The notes: generated by a model from the letters alone, not told the origin. 64,000 nucleotides of DNA from Cephalopachus bancanus (GCA_027257055.1 JAPVLO010000983.1:186001-250000); one strand, 5' to 3'. Positions 1 through 12,834 are shown, counted from the first letter of the stretch. Numbers and translations are program-made.

Positions 1-1221
<1,221 letters not shown>

Positions 1222-1397
1222 CCAATTAACCACTTCTTTTTCTCACTCTTAATTTAGGTTTCAGATAAGAATGTATTTGAATCAATGCCACTTCATGATG
1301 ATATGGTAGTTCATAGAAGTTTGTGTCTCCTCTGTGTTGGAGATGAAAGTTGTTTCCTTGCACAAAGGATAGGAATGGCTTCTGAGTGACAAAAGTG

Positions 1398-2239
1398 TCT
1401 TTTCAATAAACTGTTGGGAAAACAGGATATTCACATGCAAAAGAATGAAATTGGACCCTTATCTTACATTACACAAAAAAATAAACTCAAAACGGATTAA
1501 AGACATAAACATAAAACTTGAAACTGTACATCTTTTATAAGGAAATATAGGTGAAAATCTTTTTGACATTAATCTTGGCAATAAATTCTTGGATATGACA
1601 CTAAAACCACAGGCAACAAAAGCAAAAATAAACAGTTAGGACTACATCAGACTAAAAAGTTTCTACACAGCAAAGGACACAATCAACAGGGTGGAAAGGC
1701 AATCTACAGAATGGAAGAAAATATTTGCCAACCATGCATCTGATAAGGGTTAATATCCAAAATATATAAGTAACTAATATAACTCAATAACAAAAAACAA
1801 CCTGATTAAAAATGGATAAAGGAACTGAATAAACATTTCTTCAAATAAAACATACAAGTGACCAATTGGTATATGAAAATGTGCTCAACACTGCTAATCA
1901 GAGAAATGTGAATCAAAACCTGTTAAGATGGCTATTATTAAAAAAATAACAAGAGTTAGTGAGGATTTAGAGAAAAGGGAACCCATGAACACTGTTGGTA
2001 GGAATATAAATTGGTGCAGACACTATGGAAAACTATAGAAGTTCATCAAAAAATTAAAAACAGAACTATCAGATGACCCAGCAATCCCACTTCTGGAGAT
2101 ATAGCCAAAGGAATTGAAATCAGAATATGGACTAGATCTGTACTCTCATGTTCATTGCAGCATTATTCACAGTAGTCAAGACATGGAAACAACCTAAATG
2201 TCCATCGATGGACAAATGGATAAAGAAAACATGGTAGAG
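1398..2239 (+). mobile_element. Old L1 (L1M-type), ORF2 3' part, first segment
   Basis: Contains decayed L1 ORF2 C-terminal signature (GGAAAACAGGATATTCACATG through AATGTCCATCGATGGAC). It is interrupted at the TA dinucleotide 2,240-2,241 by a Tigger-type element and resumes at 3,772. Confidence 0.75.
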
Positions 2240-3771
2240 TAGTCCCCCCTCATCCTCAAGGGATAATTTCCAAGACCCCCAATGTATGCCTGAAGTCACA
2301 GTTAGAACTGAACTCTATATATACTGTTTTTTCCTATACATAAGTACCTATGCTAAAGTTTAATTTATAAATTAGATACAATAAAAGATTAATAGTAACT
2401 ATTATTAAAATAGAACAATGACAACAGATACCATAATAAAATCTATATGAACATGCACTCTTCTCCCTCTCTTTTAAAATATCTTTTTGTACTGTACTCA
2501 TGTGGTAGCAGCTTCATCATTAGCAGACACAGTCTTTCTAGTAATTTTTATATTTTCAGTCCAAACCTATTCCTAAATCTGTGTGACCATCCCTTACTTG
2601 CAATAAATGACTTGATGTCACTTATTTCAGGGGATCCCTTGCTGAAGTCTTTGTATACACTCAATGCTTTCTGGAGCAACACGTTGCTGTTGATCAGAAC
2701 GCTTTTCTGTTCATATATTTCATATACAAATTTGATGTCTTTTCCATTTTACCTAAGCATTTATCACCCACTGTGGTCATAATTTTGGCAGTTTGAGGTG
2801 TGACAGCAAACCTAGCATGAATTATTTTTTCTTCACCATTTCACAGTTGGAAGATTTGTTCTTACTATAGATCTTAGCAACCTCAGTATATTATGATTTT
2901 CCCTCTTAATAGAGAACTTCCATGCTTTCACTTAAAACAAGTACTTTATTGTACTTGGTTTCTCTTTGGCACATCTGAATTGCTGGCACCACTTATCTTT
3001 TGCTTTTGGTCATGATTAAGTAACAACAAGGGTTTCTTGAACACGAGCACTGTGATACTGCCACAGTTGAGAACTGAGGTGGTTCCTAAGTGACTTATGG
3101 GTGGGGAGCATATGAGTATAGCATGGATATGCCAGACAAAGGGATGATTCACGTACTGGGTGAGATGGAGTGGGACAGCATGAGATTTCATCACACTACT
3201 CAGAATGACATGCAGTTTGGCACTTATGAATTGTTTTTTTTTTTGAATCAGGGTCTCCCTCTTGCCCAAGATGGAATACAGTGGCATGATCACGGCTCAC
3301 TGCAGCCTCCAACTCCTGGGTTCAGGTGGTCCTCCTGCCTCAGCCTCCTGAGTCACTGGGGCTACGGGTGCTTGCCACCACACTTGTTTTTATTTTTTGC
3401 AGAGACTAGGTCTCACTATATTGTCAAGGTTGGTCTCAAACTCCTGGGCTCAAGCCATCCTCCCATCTCAGCTTCCCAAAATGCTGAGATTACAGATGTG
3501 AGCCACCTTGTCTGGTCTTGTTTTTTGGGGGGGGCTGGGGACAAGTTCTTGCTCTGTTGCCCAGGCTGAAGTGCAGTGGTGCAATTACAGCTCATTGTAA
3601 CCTTGAATTCCTGGACTCAAGCTTTCCTCCTGCCTTGGCCTCCCAAAGTGCTGGGATTACAGGCATGAGCCACCATGCCCAGCTCTGAATTGTTTATTTC
3701 TGAAATTTTCCATTTGTATTTTGGGACCACAGTTGACCACAGGTAACAAAATTGTGGTTAAAAGGGGACTA
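2240..3771 (+). mobile_element. Tigger-type DNA transposon (non-autonomous), inserted in L1
   Basis: Starts TAGTCCCCCC and ends GGGGACTA, matching inverted termini with TA target duplication. The interior (GACCCCCAATGTATGCCTGA, then AAGTTTAATTTATAAATTAG) resembles the MER44/Tigger7-like group; the exact family is uncertain. About 1.08 kb without the Alu block it contains. No transposase reading frame survives. Confidence 0.65.
3237..3685 (-). mobile_element. Trimeric Alu (dimer plus extra monomer), minus
   Basis: A full minus Alu dimer (to about 3,518) is followed directly by another 7SL-type monomer (about 3,519-3,685). The whole 449-bp block is flanked by the perfect 10-bp duplication TGAATTGTTT (3,227-3,236 and 3,686-3,695), so it looks like one insertion, although nesting is possible. 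Confidence 0.65.
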
Positions 3772-4320
3772 CTTACTGTATATATGTACATACAATGGGA
3801 TATTTTTCAGCCTTAAAAAAGGATATCCTACTACTTGCAACACATGGAGAACATTAACATTAAACTAAACGAAATAAGCTAGGTACAGAAGGACAGATGT
3901 TACATGATATCACTTATGTGGAATCTAAAATGGCCAAACTCACAGAAGCAGAGAGTAGAATGGTAGGATGGGGGGTGGGGAGGAAATGGAAAGGTACTAT
4001 TCAAAGGGTATAGGGTTTCAGTTATGTAAGATGAGTAAGTCCTAGACATCTGTGCAGCGTGCCTATAGTTAACAATACTGTAGTGTGTACTTAACATTTT
4101 GCTAAGAGAGTAAATCTTATGTTAAGTTCTCTTATAAAAAATAATAAAGAGAGCAGGAGGAATCTTTTGGAGGTGATGGATGTGTTGTTTATAGTATAGA
4201 TTGTGATGATGTTTTCATGGTGTATACTTATCTCCCAATTCTTCAAGTTGTAGATATTAAATACGTAAAACTTTTTGTATGTCAATTACACCTCAAAAAA
4301 GTAGTCTTTAAAATAAAAGG
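3772..4320 (+). mobile_element. Old L1, second segment including 3' end
   Basis: Continues the L1 broken at 2,239: ACAATGGGATATTTTTCAGC, then the ATGTGGAATCTAAAATGGCC type 3' region, ending near TCAATTACACCTCAAAAAAG. Confidence 0.7.
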
Positions 4321-7300
4321 GGTAGACTATGCTAGACATTTTTTTTATCTCTCATCTCCATCCATTTTTTACTCTTCCTAGTCCCTCTTTATGTCCTAGG
4401 AGGTTTACTCCTATGAACTGCATATTCTTGGTTCCCTTGCCTGTTGGCTTGTAGTTGGGTTTGGTAAAGAGGTAGAAATAATGGGAGATCAGATAGTAGG
4501 AGGAGGGGAAGTCAGAGTATTTATTCCCCACTCACTCTGCTATGGCACTGTATTCCTGGCACAACCAGAGCACCCACTGGGCAACTCCTCTTCCATAAAT
4601 CCAGCACTCACTGGGCTCTGGCAACTCTTTCTTCCTTTGACACCTTGGTTCTAGGGGTGGTAACAGTTTCCCACTCAAACCTTGCTATCCCTTGTTTCTC
4701 CTGTAACTCTAACCACTCCCTGCAAATAGTTCTTTCATAAACTCTCTTCATCTGAACCATTGGGAGTGAATTATCTTCCTGCCAAGGTCCTGCTTATAAA
4801 GTCTGTTCATATCTTCATCCTTTGCCTTATCACCATGGTTTTAAGAACAAGTGGAAGTGGAAAACTCTCCACCTGGGTGTTTTTCTGTACACTTTCAGGG
4901 ATGTTCTACAGTGCTTGGAGATAGAGCACTACAGAAATAAAATGACTCATCTAGGAAGGTTCCCATTAAAAAAATTAGAAATTAACAAAAGTAGTACATG
5001 ATCATGACAGAAAATTTAGGGAACTACAAAGAGGAAAATAAACATCTTCAATAATTCCACTCTAAAGAAACAATTGTTAACATTTTGATGAATATCTTTT
5101 TGAACTACACATGTCTAAGTTCTATACTTCTTTAAAAAATCCACAATTCCTGAGGCAGTGCCAACTTGAACTCTTGGGTTTTTGAAATTTCTATAACAGC
5201 CCCTGTCTCTGGAAGTGTGGACAAAACAGGAGCAATTAAAGACAAGGGAAGCACAGTGAAGGAGGAAGCAGACCTGGGGTGGTTTCATAGTTCAGCCCCT
5301 TTCTGGACTGTCATAATTGATGCACTGGATGGACCCCACCCACACTAAGTCCTGCTGCTCTGGGCTGGGCTTGTGTACTCTCTGGGAGGGACTGCCTTCT
5401 CCAGTTCTCACATTCAGATGAGTCTAAGACAGAAGCATGGGTAAATAAGCCACAGTTGCATAGCTGACTGCCCTGAACAAAGCTCCCTTGGAATACATGA
5501 AAACCTCTAGAGCCTGAGGGAGTCCAGAGAGAGAAGTTAAGAACCAATGAAATCTTCAGCATCCCTGAAAAGGTTAATTCCAAATTAACTGCAAAACATA
5601 AATGTGTTTTCATAGGACAGACTCTAATCTTATTGTGGATAATAACTTCAGTCTTCTGAACTGGAGTTTATTTGCTAGATGCCAAGGTCATTTTGTTTTC
5701 CTTCAGAATTCAAAAAGCCCCCCCACAAATTCCTGCTATTTGGTTCCTGTGTCTCCTCAAAAGAAATGACACTACATGTATATGTAGAACAGTATGTCCC
5801 CTTTATTTGCTTTTTCACTACCTAATGTTATGTTGACCCCAAATAATCAACCCCTTTGTCATCAAGTTTATAAATTAGGCTGGGAAAATAGACTCCCACA
5901 GAGAAGGAATCTGCATAGGAAGAGATATACACAGAGTGGAGGCCACTCTGGGCTAGCTGATTTGGAAGCAATGCCTAATCTTTCTTTCCAGGGGGGATCC
6001 AATCTGATTATTTGTCTTACTACTTCACAGCAATGGAGGCATCAACTTTCTACCAGTTCCCTTTTCTGAGCAGTTAGCAGTAGTAACAGAAGGATGGAAT
6101 TTGGGTATCATCTTTCTTGTTTGTTCTTTCTTTCTTGTTCTATTATTTTTCAAGCCCCTAGTTTCATTTTTAAAAGATCCTGTTTGTGAGTCTGCTTTTT
6201 GATGACCTAAAGAGATAGTATGAAAAAATTGTCACAGAACAATTATAGGACTTAGAGCAAAGAGGAACCCACTCTTCCTATTTGTTTTTAAAGATACCAA
6301 TTTTCACTTTGACTCTGATATTCAAATACCCTTCTTTTGGAAATCTTGTGCCTTTTCAGTTCATGTTAAGATGAGATAGTTATAAGTTGACTGAGCTTCA
6401 AATAGAAAGGTATCTGGGCAGGGTGGACTCTCAATAAACTTGTTTGTTTGCTCAAAATGAGTGCCAGGACTCAATAAATCTGCAGAAGCTCTCTAGTGAC
6501 TGCTTGCACATCTAATTGCAGTTTATTTTTTGTCAAACTTCATCTCACACACCTTTAGCTACACAGTAAGAACAACCATAAGATTGTCAACTAAGGGTGC
6601 AAGAAGAACCATAGAGAAAATTTTAGGAAAAGGAAGCAGAGATTAAATCTGGATGAAATGATTTACAGACAGCTCCTCCTTGTAAATCTGCATTGTCTGT
6701 AGTTTTGAGCTACATTATCAAAAAATGGAATGTCAAGCAAGCTAAGTGAAGATAGGACCTCAAGATCCTTAAAGATGAAACTTGTGATATTAAAGTGGAT
6801 GTAGCAGAGTGAGGGAAAGGCTACTAATGCTGGTTCATGGTGTCCACCATGGCCTGACTATGTGCTACAGCATCAGCACAAACTGCCCTTTGCATTGGGG
6901 CAACTGTTGGTGATGAGTATTGGAGGCATTATAAGACATTCACACTCCTATTACACTGACCATCATTCCTATGAAGCATTATGAATGGGGGTGGAGCAAT
7001 CTTTGGTGGTGTTCTTAATAACAACAGAAAAGTTTCACGGTCCATGTTTTCCTCTGGTTCTGGAAGATGCAATAGTCATTACCCATAAGGAAAAGATAGC
7101 TTAGTAGTACTACAACAGGTTACATAAAAAGAATTTCTGTGATTGTAGCCTGGAGTATTGAGATTGTGTCTCACTTCACAGACTGGGGAAAGAGGAGTAT
7201 TGAGGAGAACACTAAAGGGATATAAGGGGTGGCAGCATTTTTGGAAAGAGTGAAAAGAAGACTGAATTCTAGGGGCCTTTGGTAGGGAGTCTTGGCCTGA

Positions 7301-7734
7301 AAATAGACCTGAAGTTGCATATTAGTTATATAATTTATATGTGGATATATCACATTTATCATAGTCTGTTATTATCGTAATCAAACCTTCTGATTTTGCA
7401 GATGTAAAACAAGGAATAGTGACATAATTGCCACAGTCTTTTTTCCAAGTACACACAATTAATTGAATGAGTTCACATCTTCTGAAGCTCAGTCCAGGCA
7501 GGATCCTAGTGCACTGCATGGTCCCCAAATGGAAATAGACCAAAGGAAAATGAGTCCTACTCAAGTGTGAAGAATTAAACAAAAGGTTAGCTGGAGTTGG
7601 AATGGACGCCAGGCTACTTTTGATTTTTTTAAAGTTTTACAGCACAAACAAAATGTTCAAAGTATTAGAAGACATCTTGATTTTGATGTGCCTTCAACAC
7701 TGAATCATCCTAGCATGGTGTAATAGAAAGACAT
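4321..7734. other. Intergenic DNA, largely unrecognised
   Basis: No gene found. A segment at about 4,960-5,130 (GGGAACTACAAAGAGGAAAA, AACAATTGTTAACATTTTGA) resembles a dispersed old L1-type fragment. The rest, including frames at 5,166-6,069, has no recognisable homology. Confidence 0.4.
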
Positions 7735-7859
7735 TGGATTTAAGTTCTTATTTCTCACTTAATGTTAATGTGCTACCTAACTTCTTTGAGCCAGTTTCCT
7801 CACCTGTAAAATGAAGATAATAGAATTGCCTAATTTATAATGCTATTGTGATGATTAAA
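7735..7859 (+). repeat. MIR SINE fragment
   Basis: Core sequence CAGTTTCCTCACCTGTAAAATGAAGATAATAG-like, followed by TGTGATGATTAAAA, is the MIR centre. Confidence 0.6.
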
Positions 7860-7867
7860 AGATAATG

Positions 7868-9032
7868 TTTAGGTCTTTGATCCATTTAGAGTCAAACTAT
7901 AAGAATCTTAGAAAATGCAGGAAACACCTTTACAGAAATCAGAGTAGGCTACCAATTCCTGATCAAGACCCTTGGTGTCCATGCCATAAGAGCTAAGATA
8001 GACAAGTGGGACTTCATTAAACTGAAAAGCTTCTGAAAAGCAGAAGAAACCATCAAGAGAGTGGGGAGACAGCCCACAGAATGGGAAAAAATATTTGTCA
8101 ACTATACATCTGACAGAGGCTTAACATCCAGGATCTACAAGGAACTCAAACGTGCCAAAAGGAAAAAACAAACAACCCCATTAAAAAGTGAGCAAAAGAC
8201 ATAAATAGACACTTCTCAAAAGAAGATATATAGGCAGCCAACAGTCACATGAAAAAGTGTTCAACCTCACTAATCATCAGAGAAATGCAAATTAAAACCA
8301 CATTGAGATACCACCTAACCCCAGTAATAATGGCCATCATTAATAAAACAAACAACAACAGATGCTGGCAAGGATGCAGAGAAAAGGGAACACTTCTACA
8401 CTGCTGGTGGGAATGCAAACCAGTTCAACCTCTATGGAAAACAATGTGGCAATATCTAAAAGAACTAGAAATTGACCTTCCATATGACCCAGTAATCTCC
8501 CTACTGGGAATATACCTGGAGGAACTCTAAGCATTCTATAAAAAAGATACCTGCACACATACGTTTACTGCAGCACACATACGTTTACTGCAGCACCAAT
8601 AGCAAAAACATGGAACCAACTGTGCTGCCCGTTGAAACTGGACTGGATTTTTAAAATGTGGTACATATACACGATGGAATATTATGCAGCCATAAAGAAG
8701 AACAAACATGGACTTCGCAGCAACTTGGATGAATTTAGAGGCAATAATACTAAGTGATCTATCACAGAAATGAAGAACAGAGTACTGCATGTTCTCACAC
8801 ATAAGTGGATCCTGAACATTTGCCATAATACTATAAGAAAGGGATTGGCAGTAATGGGATACTGCTGGGGTGGGGCTGGAGGCAACACAACATCAATAAG
8901 GGCACCTGATCTCAAACCAGGCAAAGTGGGGACCAAAGGGAGGCCCAATCTTTACCTGTGCGATGTCTACTTGTATACCTAATCCTGAATTGTACCCCAC
9001 ATGTTTAAAAGAAAAGATATATTTTTAAAAAT
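7868..9032 (+). mobile_element. 5'-truncated L1 with short 5' inversion
   Basis: ORF2 C-terminus plus 3'UTR of a lineage-specific L1. Residual protein includes the typical [20 protein letters not shown] segment. The first ~25 bp (GGTCTTTGATCCATTTAGAG) are in reverse orientation relative to the rest. Flanked by AGATAATG at 7,860-7,867 and 9,033-9,040. Contains stops and a 20-bp tandem duplication at 8,553-8,592. Confidence 0.8.
8553..8592. repeat. 20-bp perfect tandem duplication inside L1
   Basis: GCACACATACGTTTACTGCA occurs twice head to tail; only one copy is expected in L1 ORF2. It breaks the frame. Confidence 0.9.
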
Positions 9033-9040
9033 AGATAATG

Positions 9041-9447
9041 CATCGAGAGCACTTTATACAGAATTTAGCATATAGAAATAACTCAACAAATGATTGTTTC
9101 CATTTCTTTTTCTACTGGAACAGAAGTTTGTCTAGTGTGCTTAGTTTAAGTCAAAAACGGTGGCCCTAAGATGTTCTCTGAATTTAGTTAAAGGCTTCTC
9201 TCTGCAAGTGAATGTTTCCCCAAATATGGGTTTTAGTGTATATTCAAATGTAATTTGCTCATCCAGCAAGACCAAGTGAAACTCCAGCCCATGAGAACTT
9301 TATCTTTATGACTTCTTTTTCCTCTTTATCATTATCTTAGGCTCCAGAAGACAGGACTGAATTTCACAGGCAGCTCTGTCATGTAGCACAAGATAAACAA
9401 GGCTCAAAAGTATACCATAGCTGAGGGGTTTTGCTTGCCCTAGGGCA
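9041..9447. other. Intergenic DNA, nothing recognised
   Basis: No repeat or exon identified between the L1 and the MER5A copy. Confidence 0.4.
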
Positions 9448-9651
9448 AGGTTTCTTGGCTGCAGTACTATAGCCCTAGAGACCGAAGACTTCTTTGTTGT
9501 GAGGAACTGTACTGTGCACTACAGGATATTTAACAGCATCTTGGGTTTCTATGCACCAGATGCCAGTAGAACCTCTCCCTTGAGTTGTGACAACCAAAAA
9601 TATCTCCAGACTTTGGGGAGGAGGACAGCATTGCCCTTAGTTGAGAACCAG
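9448..9651 (-). mobile_element. MER5A (hAT-Charlie MITE), minus
   Basis: AAGGTTTCTTGGCTGCAGTA at the left and AGTTGAGAACCAG at the right are the inverted form of the MER5A ends; TTGTGACAACCAAAAATATC is its interior. Flanks CCTAGGG / CCTTAGG may be a worn 8-bp duplication. Confidence 0.7.
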
Positions 9652-9834
9652 CCTTAGGAGAAACAAATCAGCTAGCTATTTGATATACAAACACTCTATA
9701 GGGATAGATTAAATGAAATATTTAGGAATAATTGGAAATTCAAAGGGCAAGGGAAAGTGCAGGAAAGAAGAGTTCAGGCAGAAGAACAGCTTGGAGTTTG
9801 AAAGATAACTTATTTTATATGCAGGTCTTATGAA

Positions 9835-10300
9835 TACAGAGATTAAGACATAGGTCCTGCTCTCAAAGAGCTCATATTTTAGTAATAGAGGCAACCACTT
9901 GAAAAGACAACAAGAATACCGTGTAGTGAATACTCAGTCAGAAATATAGAAAGGTGCTATGGGACAATGGGAGCACAGAGGAGGAGGACCCACCCTAGTG
10001 GGGTTTGGGGAAGGCTTTCCAGAAGAGATCATATCTGAGCTGAAGGATAAATAAGAATTAACCTGGAGAAGATGAAGGAAGGATGGAAAAGACATGAGAG
10101 AACTTGGTGTTTAGAGGAAAAGGCAAATCATTTAGGTTGGCTGGGAGCAGAATGGTCAAGAACAAGAAGTGGTAGGAAAGAATCTTGTAAGATAGGGAGC
10201 AGCATGAAAGTCTAAGTCATGTAAAAGACTCAATTTTGAAAACCACTGAAAGCCATTGAATCTCTGCATGATTCATTTTGGATTTAGGGATGATTACAAG
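9835..10300 (-). repeat. Old L2-like fragment
   Basis: Segments such as CTCTCAAAGAGCTCATATTT and GGAAGGCTTTCCAGAAGAGA resemble the worn L2-type repeat in reverse orientation. Family assignment by eye only. Confidence 0.4.
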
Positions 10301-10308
10301 GTCTGACA

Positions 10309-10341
10309 ATTAAGTTTGCAAACTCATCTTAGAAAAAGTGA
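10309..10341 (+). mobile_element. Possible isolated mariner end fragment
   Basis: GGTCTGACAATTAAGTTTGC plus the next ~20 bp resembles a mariner terminal sequence I remember from other mammals. No partner inverted repeat is visible nearby. Confidence 0.3.
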
Positions 10342-10527
10342 CTTGTTCTGTTCTTTCATTCTCCTGGCTCTACCTCCTCCCCTACTTGCTCTCCTGTTTC
10401 TGACTCCTCCAGGGTTTAGGGGTGAGGTGAATAAGGAGAGGAGAGTCTTAAAGGGACAATGATAAGCTTAATTGCCTGGTGCTGATATAATCTGACTATC
10501 AATATCCTTTGTGAGGTAGATGCCCAA

Positions 10528-10742
10528 ATACTGCCTTTTCTTGTGGTGTGCTTTCATAGTTTATTCAGGGATCCCCTTACTCCTCATCCCTCTAGCAGGA
10601 ACCTCTTCCCTACACCATTTCCTAATAGGAACAGTGTACCATCTGACTGTCTTTCCTCTTGACTCTTGCCTCCACAGCTTTCTTCTCATGGGATCCTTAT
10701 TCCTATGCTGGAGTTTCCAGCTATGCACAAAAGAAACTCCCT
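10528..10742 (+). repeat. Local duplication, copy 1 (about 215 bp)
   Basis: Matches 11,747-11,959 along its length, about 85% by eye, with shared blocks such as GCTGGAGTTTCCAGCTATGC. No known repeat family recognised. Both copies keep an open frame, which I do not take as coding. Confidence 0.8.
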
Positions 10743-11296
10743 GGCCCACAGAAATCACGGTCCTTTGGATCTAGATCTTTCTTTGTCTCGCCATTGTGAG
10801 CAACTTTAAGCCACTTTCTGCCTTCAGACTTCAGGTAAAAGTAAAGTACAAGTTTCTATTTGTTCATAACACCAGAGAACACATGAACTTCTTCCATGAA
10901 CTCTTCCTGTTGCAGTAGCAACACAAGCAGACCTAAAAATGTCTGTAGTGCAGTAAACCTCCAACTTGGGAAGATGCCAGTCTCTCTTTGAAATGTTTCA
11001 CTGGGATCTTTTTTGCTTGGCTTGAGCAGGGGAACCATAGTGCTTTCTACTCCCATGAATTCCCTTCAAAAAAATCCTCTTCAATTAGTCTCTAGAATTA
11101 TAGAGACTGGAGTTGAATGGTGGGAATTAGTAATTGAAATACCAGTTTGGCTACCTCTTAGTAAGTCTTGTGGGAATCTGTCTATCACCTCTCTTTAGAA
11201 TGTTTAGCTACCTTAGGCTATATGTCTTCAATTTTGAGGCTTCGGTCAAACCTTTGGGAAGCAACAGAGAAAGTCTCATTTAACATCCTTTCACGA
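10743..11296. other. Intergenic DNA between duplicate copies
   Basis: Not duplicated; no gene or named repeat seen. Confidence 0.4.
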
Positions 11297-11395
11297 ATAT
11301 ATGTGGCAATATATGTATATATACATACACACATATATGCAAATATATATAGTGTCTATATATACATATATACACACATATATGATATATTTGTT
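11297..11395. repeat. AT/CA-rich simple repeat
   Basis: Degenerate TATATA/CACACA runs (for example ATATATACATACACACATAT). Confidence 0.85.
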
Positions 11396-11429
11396 TATAG
11401 CTGGTGTAATATGGCTCTTAATATCCTCA

Positions 11430-11742
11430 CTGTTTTTTTTTTTTTTTTTTTTTTTTTGAGTCGAGGTCTCTATTGCCTAGGCTGGAGTGCAGTGGCTTGA
11501 TCATGGCTCATCGCAGCCTCAGCCTCCTGGGCTTGGGTAATCCTTCCACCTCAGCCTCCTGAGTAGCTAGGACTATAGGTGTGCACCACTGCGCCCAACT
11601 AATTTTTTAAAAAGTGTTTTTGTAGAGGCAAGTTGTCACTGTATTTCCCAGGTTGGTCTCAAACTCCTGGACTCAAGCAATCTTCCTGCCTTGGCCTCCC
11701 AAAGTGCTGGGATTATAGACCTGAGCCACTGTGCCCACCTCT
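11430..11742 (-). mobile_element. Alu dimer, minus
   Basis: T26 tail then dimeric Alu in reverse orientation. AATATCCT occurs on both sides (about 11,419 and 11,746) as a likely short target duplication. It separates copy 2 of the local duplication from its left flank. Confidence 0.85.
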
Positions 11743-11746
11743 ACAA

Positions 11747-11959
11747 TATCCTACTCTTGTGATGTGCTTTCATGGTTTATTCAGGGATTCCCCCTTACTC
11801 CCCATCCTCCTGGCAAGGACACCTTCCCTATACCATTTCCTGATAGGAACTATGTATCATCTGACTATCTTCCCTCTCGACTCTTGCTCCCACAACTTTC
11901 TTCTCATAGGATCCTCATTCTTATGCTGGAGTTTCCAGCTATGCCCAAAAGAAACTACA
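11747..11959 (+). repeat. Local duplication, copy 2 (about 213 bp)
   Basis: Counterpart of 10,528-10,742, beginning at CTTGTGATGTGCTTTCATGG and ending AAAAGAAACTACAT directly before a (GT)n run. Offset about 1.22 kb. Confidence 0.8.
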
Positions 11960-11964
11960 TAATA

Positions 11965-11966
<2 letters not shown>

Positions 11967-11999
<33 letters not shown>
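11967..11999. repeat. (GT)n microsatellite
   Basis: About 16 uninterrupted GT units. Confidence 0.95.
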
Positions 12000-12002
<3 letters not shown>

Positions 12003-12014
12003 ATATATTTGTTC

Positions 12015-12200
12015 ATTGCTGACAGGCAGTATAAAGTACTAGTTAAGGATATGGAATATGAAGCCATACTGTCTGGCTTCAAATTCTGAGTTAACCATTT
12101 GACCTCTATGTGACACAGTTTCCTTATCTGTAAAATAGAGATAATAATAGTATCTACATAATAGGATTTTTGTGAGGATTAAACATATGCATATGCACAT
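12015..12200 (+). repeat. MIR SINE
   Basis: ACTGTCTGGCTTCAAATTCT, then TTTCCTTATCTGTAAAATAG and GTGAGGATTAAA are MIR landmarks in order. Confidence 0.7.
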
Positions 12201-12299
12201 GTTGTGTTTGTGTATCTTAGATTAGTACCATAGAACAGTACTTAGAATAGTAGTGAGCACTATATGTGTTTGCTATTAGTGCTATTGTTTATTTTTCTC

Positions 12300-12425
12300 T
12301 GACTTAGAACATAAGCTCCATGGGTGCAAGAGTTTACTGCTACATTTACAGCTCCATAAAACAGTACATATAACAGTACTAGTAAATGTTAGTTCCCTAA
12401 GACTTATTCTGAATAAATTAATGTG
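12300..12425 (+). repeat. L2 3' fragment
   Basis: ATAAGCTCCATGGGTGCAAG followed by AGTACTAGTAAATGTTAG-like sequence resembles the L2 3' end. Confidence 0.4.
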
Positions 12426-12496
12426 ACATTTAAGCCTACAGCGTTAAGGTGTGGGCAGAAAAAGTAGAGTCTGAAACGATTAAGAAGGACGGTCAG

Positions 12497-12783
12497 GGCC
12501 AGGCACGATGGCTCACTCCTATAGTCCCAGCGCTTTGGGAGACTGAGATGAGAGGATTGCCTGAGCCCATGGGTTTGAGACCAGCCTGGGCAACTTGGCG
12601 AGACCTCATCTCAATAATAAATTAAAAAAAAAACAGCCGAGCATGGTGGCGTGTGCCTCTAGTTCCAGTTACTTGAAAGGCTGAGGCGGAAGGATCATCT
12701 GAGCCCAGCAGGTCAAGGCTGCAGTGGCCATGAGTGTGCCACTGCACTCCAGTCTGGGCGACAGAGTGAGACTCCAACTCAAA

Positions 12784-12819
<36 letters not shown>
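12497..12819 (+). mobile_element. Lineage-type Alu dimer, plus
   Basis: Head GGCCAGGCACGATGGCTCAC, right arm with ACTTGAAAGGCTGAGGCGGA and GACTCCAACTC, and an A-rich tail evolving into (GAAAA)n. Flanks AGAAGGACGGTCAG / AGAAAGACAGTCAG are a worn target duplication. Confidence 0.9.
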
Positions 12820-12820
<1 letters not shown>

Positions 12821-12834
12821 GAAAGACAGTCAGA

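Noticed and set aside
3090..3569. 159-codon open frame
   Set aside because: Antisense Alu trimer within a Tigger-type element; no exon evidence.
10520..11962. Matching open frames in the two duplicate copies as a small gene family
   Set aside because: Similarity is explained by DNA duplication; indels shift the upstream frame and there is no start or homology to support coding.
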